Positions 19,219 through 26,855 of a stretch of 44,074 bases of DNA are shown one piece after another. The notes beneath the pieces are model-generated. The model was not told the origin of the DNA and did no database searches. It worked only from the letters and a program-made list of their open reading frames with translations. Within the stretch, counting starts at the first letter, position 1, and every line of letters begins with the position of its first letter. A program made the translations under genes and the position numbers. The DNA lies in the NCBI GenBank assembly GCA_023389745.1, contig JAEWED010000228.1, positions 1 to 44,074 of the forward strand, written 5' to 3'. The stretch comes from Actinomycetes bacterium (GTDB taxonomy: Bacteria; Actinomycetota; Acidimicrobiia; Acidimicrobiales; Microtrichaceae).

Positions 19219-20240
19219 GCGACGCAGGTCCGCGTACTGCGGACCGACACCCCGGCGCCTACAGCGCAGGGCTCGCGTTCGACCGCCAGCGCTCGTTCGC
19301 CGCCGCCAACTCGCTCGGCATCGTCGTGGTGCTCGTAGTCGCTGCACTCGCTTCGATCGCACTGGTCTTCTGGTTGCCGGGGCCGTCCGCTGTCAGGGGA
19401 TTCGCCGCGGGCGTCTTCCTTGCTGCGACCGTTGGCTACCTCGCGCACTGGGTCAGCGTCGCGAGCGGCTCCACGAGCGCAGCGATGGGCCAGGCGGCCG
19501 AGGAGTGGACCGCGACGGAGTTGCGACGCCTCCGTCGTCGCGGTTGGAAGCACGTCAACAGCGTGATGTTCCGACAGTGGGACATCGACCACATCGCTGT
19601 CGGCCCCAATGGGGTGATCGTGATCGAGACGAAGTGGCGTTCCGATCCGATCGACTTGACCGACCCGGACCAGTGGCTGCTCGACGCCGCCGACCGACTT
19701 CACCGCAACGAGCGTGATGTCGCCTTGCATCTCGGATGGAGTGCAGCGAAGCAGCCCGACGCGTGGATCACGTCGGTTCTGGTCGTCTGGGGACCACGAA
19801 TCACTCAGCCAAGTGCTCAACCGCTACGAAGCGACCGCGGTGTCAACGTCCTCGCAGGCGAGCATCTTCGCCAGAACCTCGCTGATCTCACTGAGCAGGT
19901 CCTGTCCTCGAGCGAGGTGGACGAGATCATCGCGAAGCTCGAGGTGCAGGCACGAAGCCGGGACCAAGCCGAGTCGCCGTCCTGGAGAACTGTGCAGACG
20001 AGGGCTCACCGTGGGCTCGTGTGCGCCGTGGTGGCGTTCATCGCTGCCTACGTCTCGCTCCTCTCCACCCGTCTGGGCTGGGGGTACTTCGCAGCGGCCG
20101 CCGTCCTCGCGGTCGCTGGCGCGATCGGCGCGACCAATCAGCGCTACCGACCATGGGCGCTGTCATGGCTGACCGGAACGCTGGTCGTGACGATCGGAGT
20201 CAGCATCGCCATCGCGTACAACCTGGCGGGAGGATCGTGA
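19215..20240 (+). CDS. Membrane-anchored NERD-domain protein inside the BREX-2 operon
   Basis: A 341-residue protein starting with the ATGA overlap at the end of pglZ and ending with a GTGA overlap into brxD. Hydrophobic segments at about residues 34-53 and 61-80 are followed by a NERD domain (about 91-200) with D123/D125 in WDID and E138/K140 in IETKW, the usual PD-(D/E)xK-like arrangement. A charged linker leads to three more hydrophobic segments (about 267-284, 288-306, 316-336). NERD domains are predicted nucleases and occur in DNA-processing and defence proteins. The tight overlaps on both sides imply cotranslation with the BREX core and a role at the membrane; both points are inference. 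I do not know it as a standard BREX-2 component. Confidence 0.85.
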   Translation: MSDAGPRTADRHPGAYSAGLAFDRQRSFAAANSLGIVVVLVVAALASIALVFWLPGPSAVRGFAAGVFLAATVGYLAHWVSVASGSTSAAMGQAAEEWTATELRRLRRRGWKHVNSVMFRQWDIDHIAVGPNGVIVIETKWRSDPIDLTDPDQWLLDAADRLHRNERDVALHLGWSAAKQPDAWITSVLVVWGPRITQPSAQPLRSDRGVNVLAGEHLRQNLADLTEQVLSSSEVDEIIAKLEVQARSRDQAESPSWRTVQTRAHRGLVCAVVAFIAAYVSLLSTRLGWGYFAAAAVLAVAGAIGATNQRYRPWALSWLTGTLVVTIGVSIAIAYNLAGGS

Positions 20241-21577
20241 CGCCGACACCGAGCAAGGCTCGACGAGACGAGGTGATCGACGCGCTGCGGCGCGGCACCG
20301 TGCCTGCTCGGGGCCTCGACCTGTTGGCGGTCGGACTCGACCGGTTCGGGCCGTCGATCGACGACGAGCTCGCTCGCGCTGCCAGCGGTGCCGGTGTGTT
20401 CAAGTGCATCCGCGGCGAATGGGGATCCGGCAAGACCTTCGCGTCGCGGTGGATCGCAGAGCGCGCCCGCCGGGCAGGCTTCGTCACCAGCGAGATCCAG
20501 ATCTCCGAGACCGAGACACCGCTGCACCACCTCCAGACGGTGTACCGACGCCTGGTCGAGCGGCTCGCCGTCGGCGACGGTGACACAGGGGCGTTCCGCT
20601 CGTTGATCGACGGTTGGTTCTTCGTGCTCGAAGAGGACGTGCTCGCGGATGGCACCATCGACGAGCACGATGAGGCTGCGCTTGCCGCCGCCACCGATCG
20701 GCTCGTCGAGTCGCGCTTGTCCGAGGTCAGCCGGACCAATCCGACGTTCGCCACCGTGCTGCGTGCCTACCGACGGGCGATGCTCGAGGGCGACCTCGCA
20801 ACCGCCGATGGTCTGGTCGCATGGCTGGGCGGGCAACCCAACGTGGCCGCGTCGGTCAAGCGCTACGCCGGCATCAAGGGCGACATCGACCATGCGGGTG
20901 CGCTCTCGTTCCTGCAGGGTCTGCTCACGGTCGTGAGGGACTCGGGCAGCAGCGGCCTGTTGGTCATCATCGACGAAGTCGAGACGCTCCAGCGGGTGCG
21001 CTCCGACACCCGGGACAAGTCGCTCAATGCGCTGCGTCAGCTCATCGACGAAGTCGACGGCGGGCGCTTCCCTGGCCTCTATCTGCTGATCACGGGCACC
21101 CCTGCGTTCTTCGACGGGCCTCAGGGCGTGCAGCGACTCGCTCCGCTCGCGCAGCGCCTCGCGGTGGACTTCTCGGGTGATCCTCGTTTCGACAACCCGC
21201 GTGCGGTGCAGATCCGACTGGCGGGCTTCGACCACGAGCGTCTGGTCGAGCTCGGCACGAACGTTCGAACCGTGTTTGTCAGCGGCTCCAGCGCCGCCGA
21301 TCGCGTCGAGCAGCACGTCGACGACCGCTACGTCTCGGACCTCGCCGACGCGGTCACCGGCAGGCTCGGAGGACAAGTCGGCATCGCACCGCGGCTGTTC
21401 CTGAAGAAGCTCGTTGGTGACGTCCTGGACCGCGTCGAGCTCTTCGACGACTTCGATCCACGCCAGCACTACGAGCTCACCGTCGGCGACTCGGAGCTGC
21501 TGGAGGTCGAGCGCAATGCGGAACGTGGGCTCTCTGCGGACGACATCGAGCTCGATCTGGGCACCGACGCCGGCTGA
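20237..21577 (+). CDS. brxD: BREX-2 ATP-binding protein BrxD
   Basis: A 446-residue protein starting at a GTG that overlaps the preceding stop and has GGGAGGA at 20228-20234 as ribosome-binding site. Walker A is GEWGSGKT (residues 60-67, K66) and Walker B is VIIDEVE (D246/E247), giving an AAA/STAND-like ATPase. The C-terminal part is a helical region ending in an acidic tail. BrxD is one of the two genes (with brxHI) that accompany pglWXYZ in type 2 BREX; its biochemical role is unknown. It is the last gene of the overlapping operon, and a palindrome followed by a T-rich stretch lies just downstream. Confidence 0.9.
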   Translation: MTPTPSKARRDEVIDALRRGTVPARGLDLLAVGLDRFGPSIDDELARAASGAGVFKCIRGEWGSGKTFASRWIAERARRAGFVTSEIQISETETPLHHLQTVYRRLVERLAVGDGDTGAFRSLIDGWFFVLEEDVLADGTIDEHDEAALAAATDRLVESRLSEVSRTNPTFATVLRAYRRAMLEGDLATADGLVAWLGGQPNVAASVKRYAGIKGDIDHAGALSFLQGLLTVVRDSGSSGLLVIIDEVETLQRVRSDTRDKSLNALRQLIDEVDGGRFPGLYLLITGTPAFFDGPQGVQRLAPLAQRLAVDFSGDPRFDNPRAVQIRLAGFDHERLVELGTNVRTVFVSGSSAADRVEQHVDDRYVSDLADAVTGRLGGQVGIAPRLFLKKLVGDVLDRVELFDDFDPRQHYELTVGDSELLEVERNAERGLSADDIELDLGTDAG

Positions 21578-21618
21578 CAGCAGATTCAACACCGAGTTCA
21601 CTCGCAGCCCGTTGGTGA

Positions 21619-21632
21619 GGGGAGTGCTCCCC
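21619..21632 (+). terminator. Possible terminator hairpin after brxD
   Basis: GGGGAG and CTCCCC form a perfect 6-bp inverted repeat with a 2-base centre, followed by a T-rich run (21634-21648). It lies 41 bases after the brxD stop. The tiny loop makes it a weak intrinsic terminator; it could equally be a protein-binding palindrome for the promoter at 21656. Confidence 0.4.
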
Positions 21633-21655
21633 ATTTCTGTTCTTCTTCACCATTC

Positions 21656-21661
21656 GTAGGT
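21656..21661 (+). promoter_or_regulatory. Candidate -10 box (TAGGTT) for the small secreted protein
   Basis: TAGGTT matches the TANNNT pattern seen before other genes here. It would start RNA near 21668, leaving a leader of about 40 bases that contains the AGAGGGAGAG ribosome-binding site. It would separate this gene from the BREX operon. Confidence 0.4.
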
Positions 21662-21709
21662 TCCTCTCATCGTCCAGGACACGAAGTTCTGGTCAAGAGG
21701 GAGAGAGCA

Positions 21710-22072
21710 ATGAAGCGTGTAAAGGCAATCATCGCTGCGATCGCGATCGCGGTTGTCTCGCTTGGGGTCGTGGCGCCGGCGGATGCTGCCTCCGCGAACG
21801 CGAGCGTGTATATCGTCACGCCGAAGTGGGCAGGATGGTGCAGGGCCGGCACCAGCGCCAACCGGCCGGTCGTCGTGTCGTCGAACAACATGACGACGAA
21901 CCACTTTGCGCAGGACTGGGGCGACGACATCATCGGCTCTCGCGTCCGCCTCGGGACCCAGAACACAATCCATGTGAACGTCGGGTGTGCACAAGGGTTC
22001 GGCTCGTACGGCACTACGGTGACGATCCGCCCGACGCGGCACAACCAGACGTTCTACATTTCCCCAGTCTGA
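21710..22072 (+). CDS. Small secreted protein of unknown function between brxD and brxHI
   Basis: A 120-residue protein with a strong purine-rich ribosome-binding site (AGAGGGAGAGA) before the ATG. The N-terminus is a classic Sec signal peptide: MKRVK, a hydrophobic core to about residue 22, then PADA with likely cleavage after A26. The mature part of about 94 residues is polar, predicted beta-rich by eye, and has just two cysteines (C44, C93) that could form one disulfide outside the cell. I do not recognise the family. It has its own candidate promoter and is closed by a 15-bp-stem hairpin, so it looks like an independent cassette between two BREX genes rather than part of the defence complex. 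Confidence 0.75.
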   Translation: MKRVKAIIAAIAIAVVSLGVVAPADAASANASVYIVTPKWAGWCRAGTSANRPVVVSSNNMTTNHFAQDWGDDIIGSRVRLGTQNTIHVNVGCAQGFGSYGTTVTIRPTRHNQTFYISPV

Positions 22073-22125
22073 AGCTTCATCAGTCACAACTGACTTGGGT
22101 TGGCAGCCCTATCCGAGCCACAGCA

Positions 22126-22160
22126 GCGGCACCCGTAGAGCGAAGGCTCTCGGGTGCCGC
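22126..22160 (+). terminator. Strong hairpin closing the secreted-protein gene
   Basis: GCGGCACCCG (22126-22135), a bulged T, and AGAGC (22137-22141) pair with GCTCT (22146-22150) and CGGGTGCCGC (22151-22160) around a GAAG loop, giving a 15-bp stem. No U-tract follows, so it may block transcription without acting as a textbook intrinsic terminator. In the rest of 22073-22336 I see no gene, only a possible TACCGT -10 box near 22232. Confidence 0.6.
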
Positions 22161-22336
22161 AAACGCGTCTCCCCTGTGAACGATCTCGGCATCGGAACAG
22201 CAGACTCAGTCTGTCGTGGCCATAGCTGGCGGTACCGTACTTCGGGGCCGCACAACTGGAGTCCGTATGACCAGAGCCACTGAAACGACCATATGAGGGC
22301 ACGAAGCCGGCAGCATTCGCGCCGACCTGGGTCAGA

Positions 22337-24454
22337 ATGACCACGGGGTTTAATGCACTGCACCCGATCGTGCAGCACCACATCGTCAACAGCCTCGGCT
22401 GGCGCGAGCTACGGCCACTGCAGGACGAAGCCGTCGGGCCGATCCTTGCGGGCGAGCACGTGTTGGCGCTGGCACCGACTGCGGGCGGCAAGACCGAGGC
22501 CGCAGTCTTCCCCGTCCTGTCGCAGATCCTCGCCGAGCCTCGGCCCGGGTTGTCGACGCTCTACATCTGTCCGCTCCGGGCACTGCTGAACAACCTCCAC
22601 ATACGACTCGAGCAGTACGCGTCGTTCGTCGGGCTTCGTGTGGGTCTCTGGCACGGCGACATCGGCTCGGCGGCCCGTCGGCGGATTCTCGAGGACCCTC
22701 CCGAGATCCTCCTCACCACCCCGGAATCGCTCGAGTCAATGCTCATCTCGACCAAGACGGACCATCGACGGGTCTTCCGCAACCTCCGGACGGTGGTGAT
22801 CGACGAGGTGCATGCCTTCGGGGGCGACGACCGCGGCTGGCACCTCTTGGCCGTGCTGGAACGACTCTCCGAGCTGGCCGGTCGCGACCTCCAGCGCATC
22901 GGGCTGTCGGCGACCGTCGGCGAGCCCGACCGACTGCTGGCCTGGCTGGCTGGCAGCTCCGAAGGTCCCCGCCGTGTCGTGGCGCCCGACGCCGGCGCGG
23001 CCGCAGCGGCTCCAGAGCTCGTGCTGGACCACGTCGGATCGACCAGCAACGCGGCCATCGTGATCTCCCGGCTTCACGCTGGTGAGAAGCGGTTGGTGTT
23101 CGTCGACTCACGAGCTGGGGTCGAGTCGCTCGCCGCCGAGCTACGACGACACGGCGTCACCACGTTCGTCTCGCACGCTTCGCTCGCCATCGATGAGCGG
23201 CGGCGAGCCGAGGAGGCATTTGCCGAAGCCCGCGACTGCGTGATCGTCTCGACCAGCACGCTCGAGCTGGGCATCGACGTCGGCGACTTGGACCGTGTCA
23301 TCCAGATCGACAGCCCAGCCACGGTGGCGTCCTTCCTCCAACGGTTGGGCCGCACCGGCCGACGCCCCGGCACGAAGCGGAACATGATGCTGCTCACCAC
23401 CGGCGACGGCTTGCCGTTCCTCGCCGCGGCGGGGCTCTTGCGGTTGTGGTCCTCCGGTTTTGTCGAGCCCGTCGAGGCGCCACCGCTCCCCTTGCACATC
23501 CTGGCGCAGCAGCTGATGGCGCTCACGATCCAAGAGGGCCGGATCGGTCGTCACACATGGCAGGACGTGGCTGGTCGACTGCCCGTATTCGCCGATGCCA
23601 TCGAACGAGGCGACGCCGACGCAGTGGTCGATCACCTGGTTCGAGCCGGGATGTTGTTCGATGACCACGGCATGCTGTCGATCGGGCCCGAGGGTGAGCG
23701 GAGCTACGGGTTCCGACACTTCATGGAGCTCACGTCGGTGTTCACCTCGCCGCCGCATTTCGTGGTGCGACATGGAGCGAACGAGCTCGGCTACCTGGAC
23801 CCGACCTCGCTGCTGACACCCGACCGCTCGTACGCGACGGTGCTGCTCGGCGGACGGGCCTGGAAGGTGACGAGCATCGATTGGAGTCGACGATTCGCGT
23901 GGGTCGAGCCGAGCGATGCCGCCGGACGGTCTCGCTGGTCGGGTGGGGGACGCGTTTTGGGGTCGGAGCTGTGCGACGCGATGCGCGATGTTGCTGCTGG
24001 CGCCGAAGTGGATGGCGTAACACTGACCGAACGAGCTCGTGCCGCGCTCGCGGACATCCGAGCCGAGTTCCGGTTCGCTCGCTCGGGCTCGACGTCGGTC
24101 GTGATCGAACCGACTCGAGCACGCTGGTGGACCTGGGCGGGTGCCCGCGCCAACGCGACGTTGTCAGACGCCCTTGGCGATTTCGCCGCATCTCGTGGTG
24201 ACGACCTCTCGATCGGACTGGATCCGCCACGAGCGTCGGCAGCGGAGGTTGTGCGACGGTTGGCCCATCTCCATCCCGACACACTCCCGACGCCGAGCAT
24301 CGCCCATGACTTCGCCGAGAACATGAAGTTCTCGGATTGCCTGCCCGACACCCTGGCGCTCGAGGTCGCACGACAACGGCTCGTCGACCCTGCTGGAGTG
24401 CGGCGGGTACTTCAGGAGCTAGGGGCGGGAACAACGGATCAGAGCGACGCTTGA
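22337..24454 (+). CDS. brxHI: BREX-2 Lhr-like helicase BrxHI
   Basis: A 705-residue superfamily 2 helicase of the Lhr (COG1201) type. Walker A is TAGGKTE with K52; DEVH at residues 156-159; SATVGEP follows; the second lobe has VDSRAG, STSTLELGIDVG and the arginine-finger motif LQRLGRTGRR. The C-terminal 300 residues are the Lhr-type winged-helix and extension region. Lhr helicases translocate 3'-5' on single-stranded DNA. BrxHI is the helicase named for type 2 BREX. It is 760 bases from brxD, with the secreted-protein gene between, so it probably has its own promoter. The start ATG sits in GTCAGAATGAC with no obvious Shine-Dalgarno sequence. Confidence 0.9.
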   Translation: MTTGFNALHPIVQHHIVNSLGWRELRPLQDEAVGPILAGEHVLALAPTAGGKTEAAVFPVLSQILAEPRPGLSTLYICPLRALLNNLHIRLEQYASFVGLRVGLWHGDIGSAARRRILEDPPEILLTTPESLESMLISTKTDHRRVFRNLRTVVIDEVHAFGGDDRGWHLLAVLERLSELAGRDLQRIGLSATVGEPDRLLAWLAGSSEGPRRVVAPDAGAAAAAPELVLDHVGSTSNAAIVISRLHAGEKRLVFVDSRAGVESLAAELRRHGVTTFVSHASLAIDERRRAEEAFAEARDCVIVSTSTLELGIDVGDLDRVIQIDSPATVASFLQRLGRTGRRPGTKRNMMLLTTGDGLPFLAAAGLLRLWSSGFVEPVEAPPLPLHILAQQLMALTIQEGRIGRHTWQDVAGRLPVFADAIERGDADAVVDHLVRAGMLFDDHGMLSIGPEGERSYGFRHFMELTSVFTSPPHFVVRHGANELGYLDPTSLLTPDRSYATVLLGGRAWKVTSIDWSRRFAWVEPSDAAGRSRWSGGGRVLGSELCDAMRDVAAGAEVDGVTLTERARAALADIRAEFRFARSGSTSVVIEPTRARWWTWAGARANATLSDALGDFAASRGDDLSIGLDPPRASAAEVVRRLAHLHPDTLPTPSIAHDFAENMKFSDCLPDTLALEVARQRLVDPAGVRRVLQELGAGTTDQSDA

Positions 24455-24470
24455 CCGCAGCGCCGCACGA

Positions 24471-24484
24471 CCCGTCGACACGGG
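24471..24484. terminator. Weak hairpin between convergent genes
   Basis: CCCGT and ACGGG form a 5-bp stem around CGAC in the 40-base gap between brxHI and the converging membrane-protein gene. There is no T-run on either strand, so terminator function is only a possibility. Confidence 0.25.
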
Positions 24485-24494
24485 CGATGGAAGC

Positions 24495-25178
24495 TCAGTG
24501 TGCGCTCCTCGAGATTCTCGCGGTGACGTAGTCGCCCCGGGGCGAGGTGAGCTTGATGTCCTCGACGAACGACTCCACCAGCTTGGAATAGCGGTGTCGG
24601 CACTCCTCAAGATCGCTAGTGACCTCGTCGCCTTCCATGACGGTGAACCGGCGATTCCACTCGGTTCGCCAGTCTGGACCTGCAGCCTCGCTCCGCCTCC
24701 TATAGCCGGTCTTCAGCGCCGCGTCCGGTCCCGGTCCGCCGAACTTGTGGAAACAGCAGTCCATGAATGCCCCGTAGGCATCCACCGTCGCTTGGCTGAA
24801 GAAGGGCCGATACATGGCAAAGGAGCGGTCGAGGGATCGCTTGATACGGATGACCTCGGGCGGATCGAGCTCCTTCCAGATCCCGATATAGGTGAAGTAG
24901 CACATCAGGTCGTTCAATCCACCGGCGAGTTCGCCGTAGTACTGCAGACGCGCTTCGATGAGCGCCCGGCCTCGCCACTGCTGATCCTCTACCTGCTTGA
25001 GCCGCCGGTTCACCACGAAGCCCAGACCGACGACCACGAGTGGCGTTGCTATCGCAGCAATTGCGGCAACAGCGTCCACCCATGTCACGGAGCTAGTACT
25101 ACTCAAGTTGCCCTCCCCGTGCTCGGCCACGAATGCTGCTGGATTCGACGTTGTGGCGTCGAATCTCGCTGTCGGCAT
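24495..25178 (-). CDS. Single-TM membrane protein of unknown function
   Basis: A 227-residue protein with a Ser/Thr/Ala-rich N-terminus, one membrane segment at about residues 33-56 (VDAVAAIAAIATPLVVVGLG) followed by positive NRRLK, then a helical cytoplasmic domain rich in aromatic residues and cysteines (DCCFHKF). I do not know a named family. The ATG at 25178 is preceded by a TATGTT box 8 bases upstream and no Shine-Dalgarno sequence, consistent with leaderless expression. An alternative TTG at 25106 has GGGAGGG in front and would trim 24 residues. The opposite strand is also open over this interval, but only this strand gives a membrane segment and a plausible soluble domain. Confidence 0.7.
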   Translation of the reverse strand: MPTARFDATTSNPAAFVAEHGEGNLSSTSSVTWVDAVAAIAAIATPLVVVGLGFVVNRRLKQVEDQQWRGRALIEARLQYYGELAGGLNDLMCYFTYIGIWKELDPPEVIRIKRSLDRSFAMYRPFFSQATVDAYGAFMDCCFHKFGGPGPDAALKTGYRRRSEAAGPDWRTEWNRRFTVMEGDEVTSDLEECRHRYSKLVESFVEDIKLTSPRGDYVTARISRSAH

Positions 25179-25185
25179 GCCGCAC

Positions 25186-25197
25186 CAACATATGTTG
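25186..25197 (-). promoter_or_regulatory. 12-bp palindrome overlapping a candidate -10 box
   Basis: CAACATATGTTG is a perfect 12-bp palindrome. Read on the minus strand it contains TATGTT (25192 to 25187), a TANNNT box 8 bases before the ATG at 25178. It could be both the -10 element and an operator for that gene. Confidence 0.4.
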
Positions 25198-25235
25198 AGA
25201 ATTGATCCAGTCTTGGCAGCGAAATCGAAAGGAAG

Positions 25236-26795
25236 CTAGGCGTCAGCGAGCATTGCCTCGACCCTCTGGATGCCCGCTTCAGCCCAATCGTCTCCGGAGA
25301 GTGGGCCCGCTGCGGCAAACCCGAGATACCGACGAGCGGCTTCGCGTGTTGCCTCGGTCGGCTCCGCGACGTCCGCGAACAACTCGGCGAGCAGCAGCGC
25401 CGCCTCGGTCGCCGTCGTGGAGTTGCTCGAGGTGAGGGCGATCTCCCCAAGCCGAAGGACCTCCACACCGTCCAGCTCTCCCTCGTCCGCCTCATCGATC
25501 ATCAGGGTCGCGACTGCGAGCGCCGCCCCTGTCCCCCACTCGACGACCGGTGAATCATGCAGTGTGTCGAGCGCCGGTAGGCCGAGGGCTCTCTGTTCAG
25601 CCTCGGGAAGTCCGGCCCCGGCCATGACCGCCCACCCAACGATGTACTGATCGTCGGACCCGACCGCTTCGAGGAGCGTCGGCCCGACAGCGGCCGGTTC
25701 CAGCGCACCTGCGGCCACCAGTTCCAGTCGTGCTTCAAGCCCGACCGCCCCCGCCTTGCTGCTCAGCTCCTGGAGTAGTGGGATCGCCTGGTCTTCGTCG
25801 ACGTCGTGGAGACGGAGCAAGCGCACACGATCTGCAAGCTCGCTGGCACCAGCGAGCGCGTCGATGCATCGATCCAGCTCCACCTCGTCAAACTCGACAT
25901 CCCGAGAGAGGCCCACCACCGCGGCCTCTGCGGCATCAAGCTCGCGCGACGAGACCGCCTCGCTGACGAGAGCGACCAGGTCATCGACGCTTCGGGGCTG
26001 TGAGCGCCCAAGGGTGGCGGCGAGGTCTGCGACCGGCTCGTCGAACACGCGGATGCTCGCCCGGGGCGGCATTCGGGCGCCCTTGCGCAGATTGCATGTC
26101 GAGCAGAGCACTCGGAGGTTCTCCATCGAGGTTCGCCCGCCTCGCGAGAACGGCACCGTGTGGTCGAAGTGGACATCCGCCCGGCTGGGCCGACTGCCGC
26201 ATTCCTGACAGATGCCGCCGTCGCGCTCCCAGATCTCTGCCTTCATCCAGGAAGGAACATGTCGGCTCTCTTCAGGGACGAAGATGGCGGATATCGCGCT
26301 GGCGTTCGCCGTGCGAGGCGGCGAGGTCAGCGCAGTGACGGCGGGTGCTGGCAGACCGGACCTGCTCAACTCGTCGAGCAGCTCGGCGCGGAGGCTGCGG
26401 AGCCCATTCCTTCCGAGTCGTTCGCCGGCTGGAAGCCGAACGCCGCGGACTGGCTGCATGACCTCGACCGCAAAGGCGAGCAACCAACCGTTGGTCGATG
26501 CCGAGGAGAAGTACTCGTCGAGGTCGTCCGGCAGAAGTCCATACGCCCTCCGCAGCAGCGAGAGCGCCTCTGATGGCGTGTTGAACTGCTGCTTGAGCAG
26601 CTCGACCACACGCAACTCCCAACGCACCTCTCGGCTGACCTGATCGACCCACCAGAGGCGGTCGCCGTTGCGGATCTGATTGAACGGGTGCTGACGCGTC
26701 GACCAAAGGTGGAAGAACACGTCGCCGGATAGGAGCTCGACGGGTGTTTCGGGGGCAGGGCACCCGCCCTTTCGATGGAACAAGTAGTCGGTCAC
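25236..26795 (-). CDS. HNH endonuclease with PUA/EVE-like N-terminus and helical-repeat-like C-terminus
   Basis: A 519-residue protein with a GTG start preceded by GAGGAG. Residues about 180-245 form an HNH nuclease: zinc-type pairs CQEC (C196/C199) and CSTC (C231/C234), catalytic D211/H212 in FDHTVPFSRGG, and N226/N235. Residues about 5-115, with PFNQIRNGDRLWWVDQ and a following beta-rich stretch, resemble PUA-superfamily (EVE/ASCH-like) modules that read modified bases; this is pattern recognition, not a proven match. Residues about 270-519 are Ala/Leu/Glu-rich helices in a repetitive layout like HEAT repeats. PUA-HNH fusions are known modification-dependent restriction enzymes, so this protein next to BREX may cut phage DNA with altered bases. 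It is 60 bases downstream of the coiled-coil gene, probably in one operon. Confidence 0.85.
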   Translation of the reverse strand: MTDYLFHRKGGCPAPETPVELLSGDVFFHLWSTRQHPFNQIRNGDRLWWVDQVSREVRWELRVVELLKQQFNTPSEALSLLRRAYGLLPDDLDEYFSSASTNGWLLAFAVEVMQPVRGVRLPAGERLGRNGLRSLRAELLDELSRSGLPAPAVTALTSPPRTANASAISAIFVPEESRHVPSWMKAEIWERDGGICQECGSRPSRADVHFDHTVPFSRGGRTSMENLRVLCSTCNLRKGARMPPRASIRVFDEPVADLAATLGRSQPRSVDDLVALVSEAVSSRELDAAEAAVVGLSRDVEFDEVELDRCIDALAGASELADRVRLLRLHDVDEDQAIPLLQELSSKAGAVGLEARLELVAAGALEPAAVGPTLLEAVGSDDQYIVGWAVMAGAGLPEAEQRALGLPALDTLHDSPVVEWGTGAALAVATLMIDEADEGELDGVEVLRLGEIALTSSNSTTATEAALLLAELFADVAEPTEATREAARRYLGFAAAGPLSGDDWAEAGIQRVEAMLADA

Positions 26796-26855
26796 TTTGG
26801 CTCCTCAGATCGGCTCGCGGCATCGGGACAACTCACAGCTGGCCCCAGAGCCGGC

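Noticed and set aside
1..24454. Full DISARM system
   Set aside because: The core genes are clearly BREX-2 (pglWXYZ, brxD, brxHI); only one helicase/DUF1998 protein recalls DISARM and no separate drm genes are visible.
24498..25205. Plus-strand open frame over the single-TM gene
   Set aside because: It lacks a ribosome-binding site or recognisable domain, while the minus strand encodes a clean membrane segment and has a promoter-like box before its ATG.
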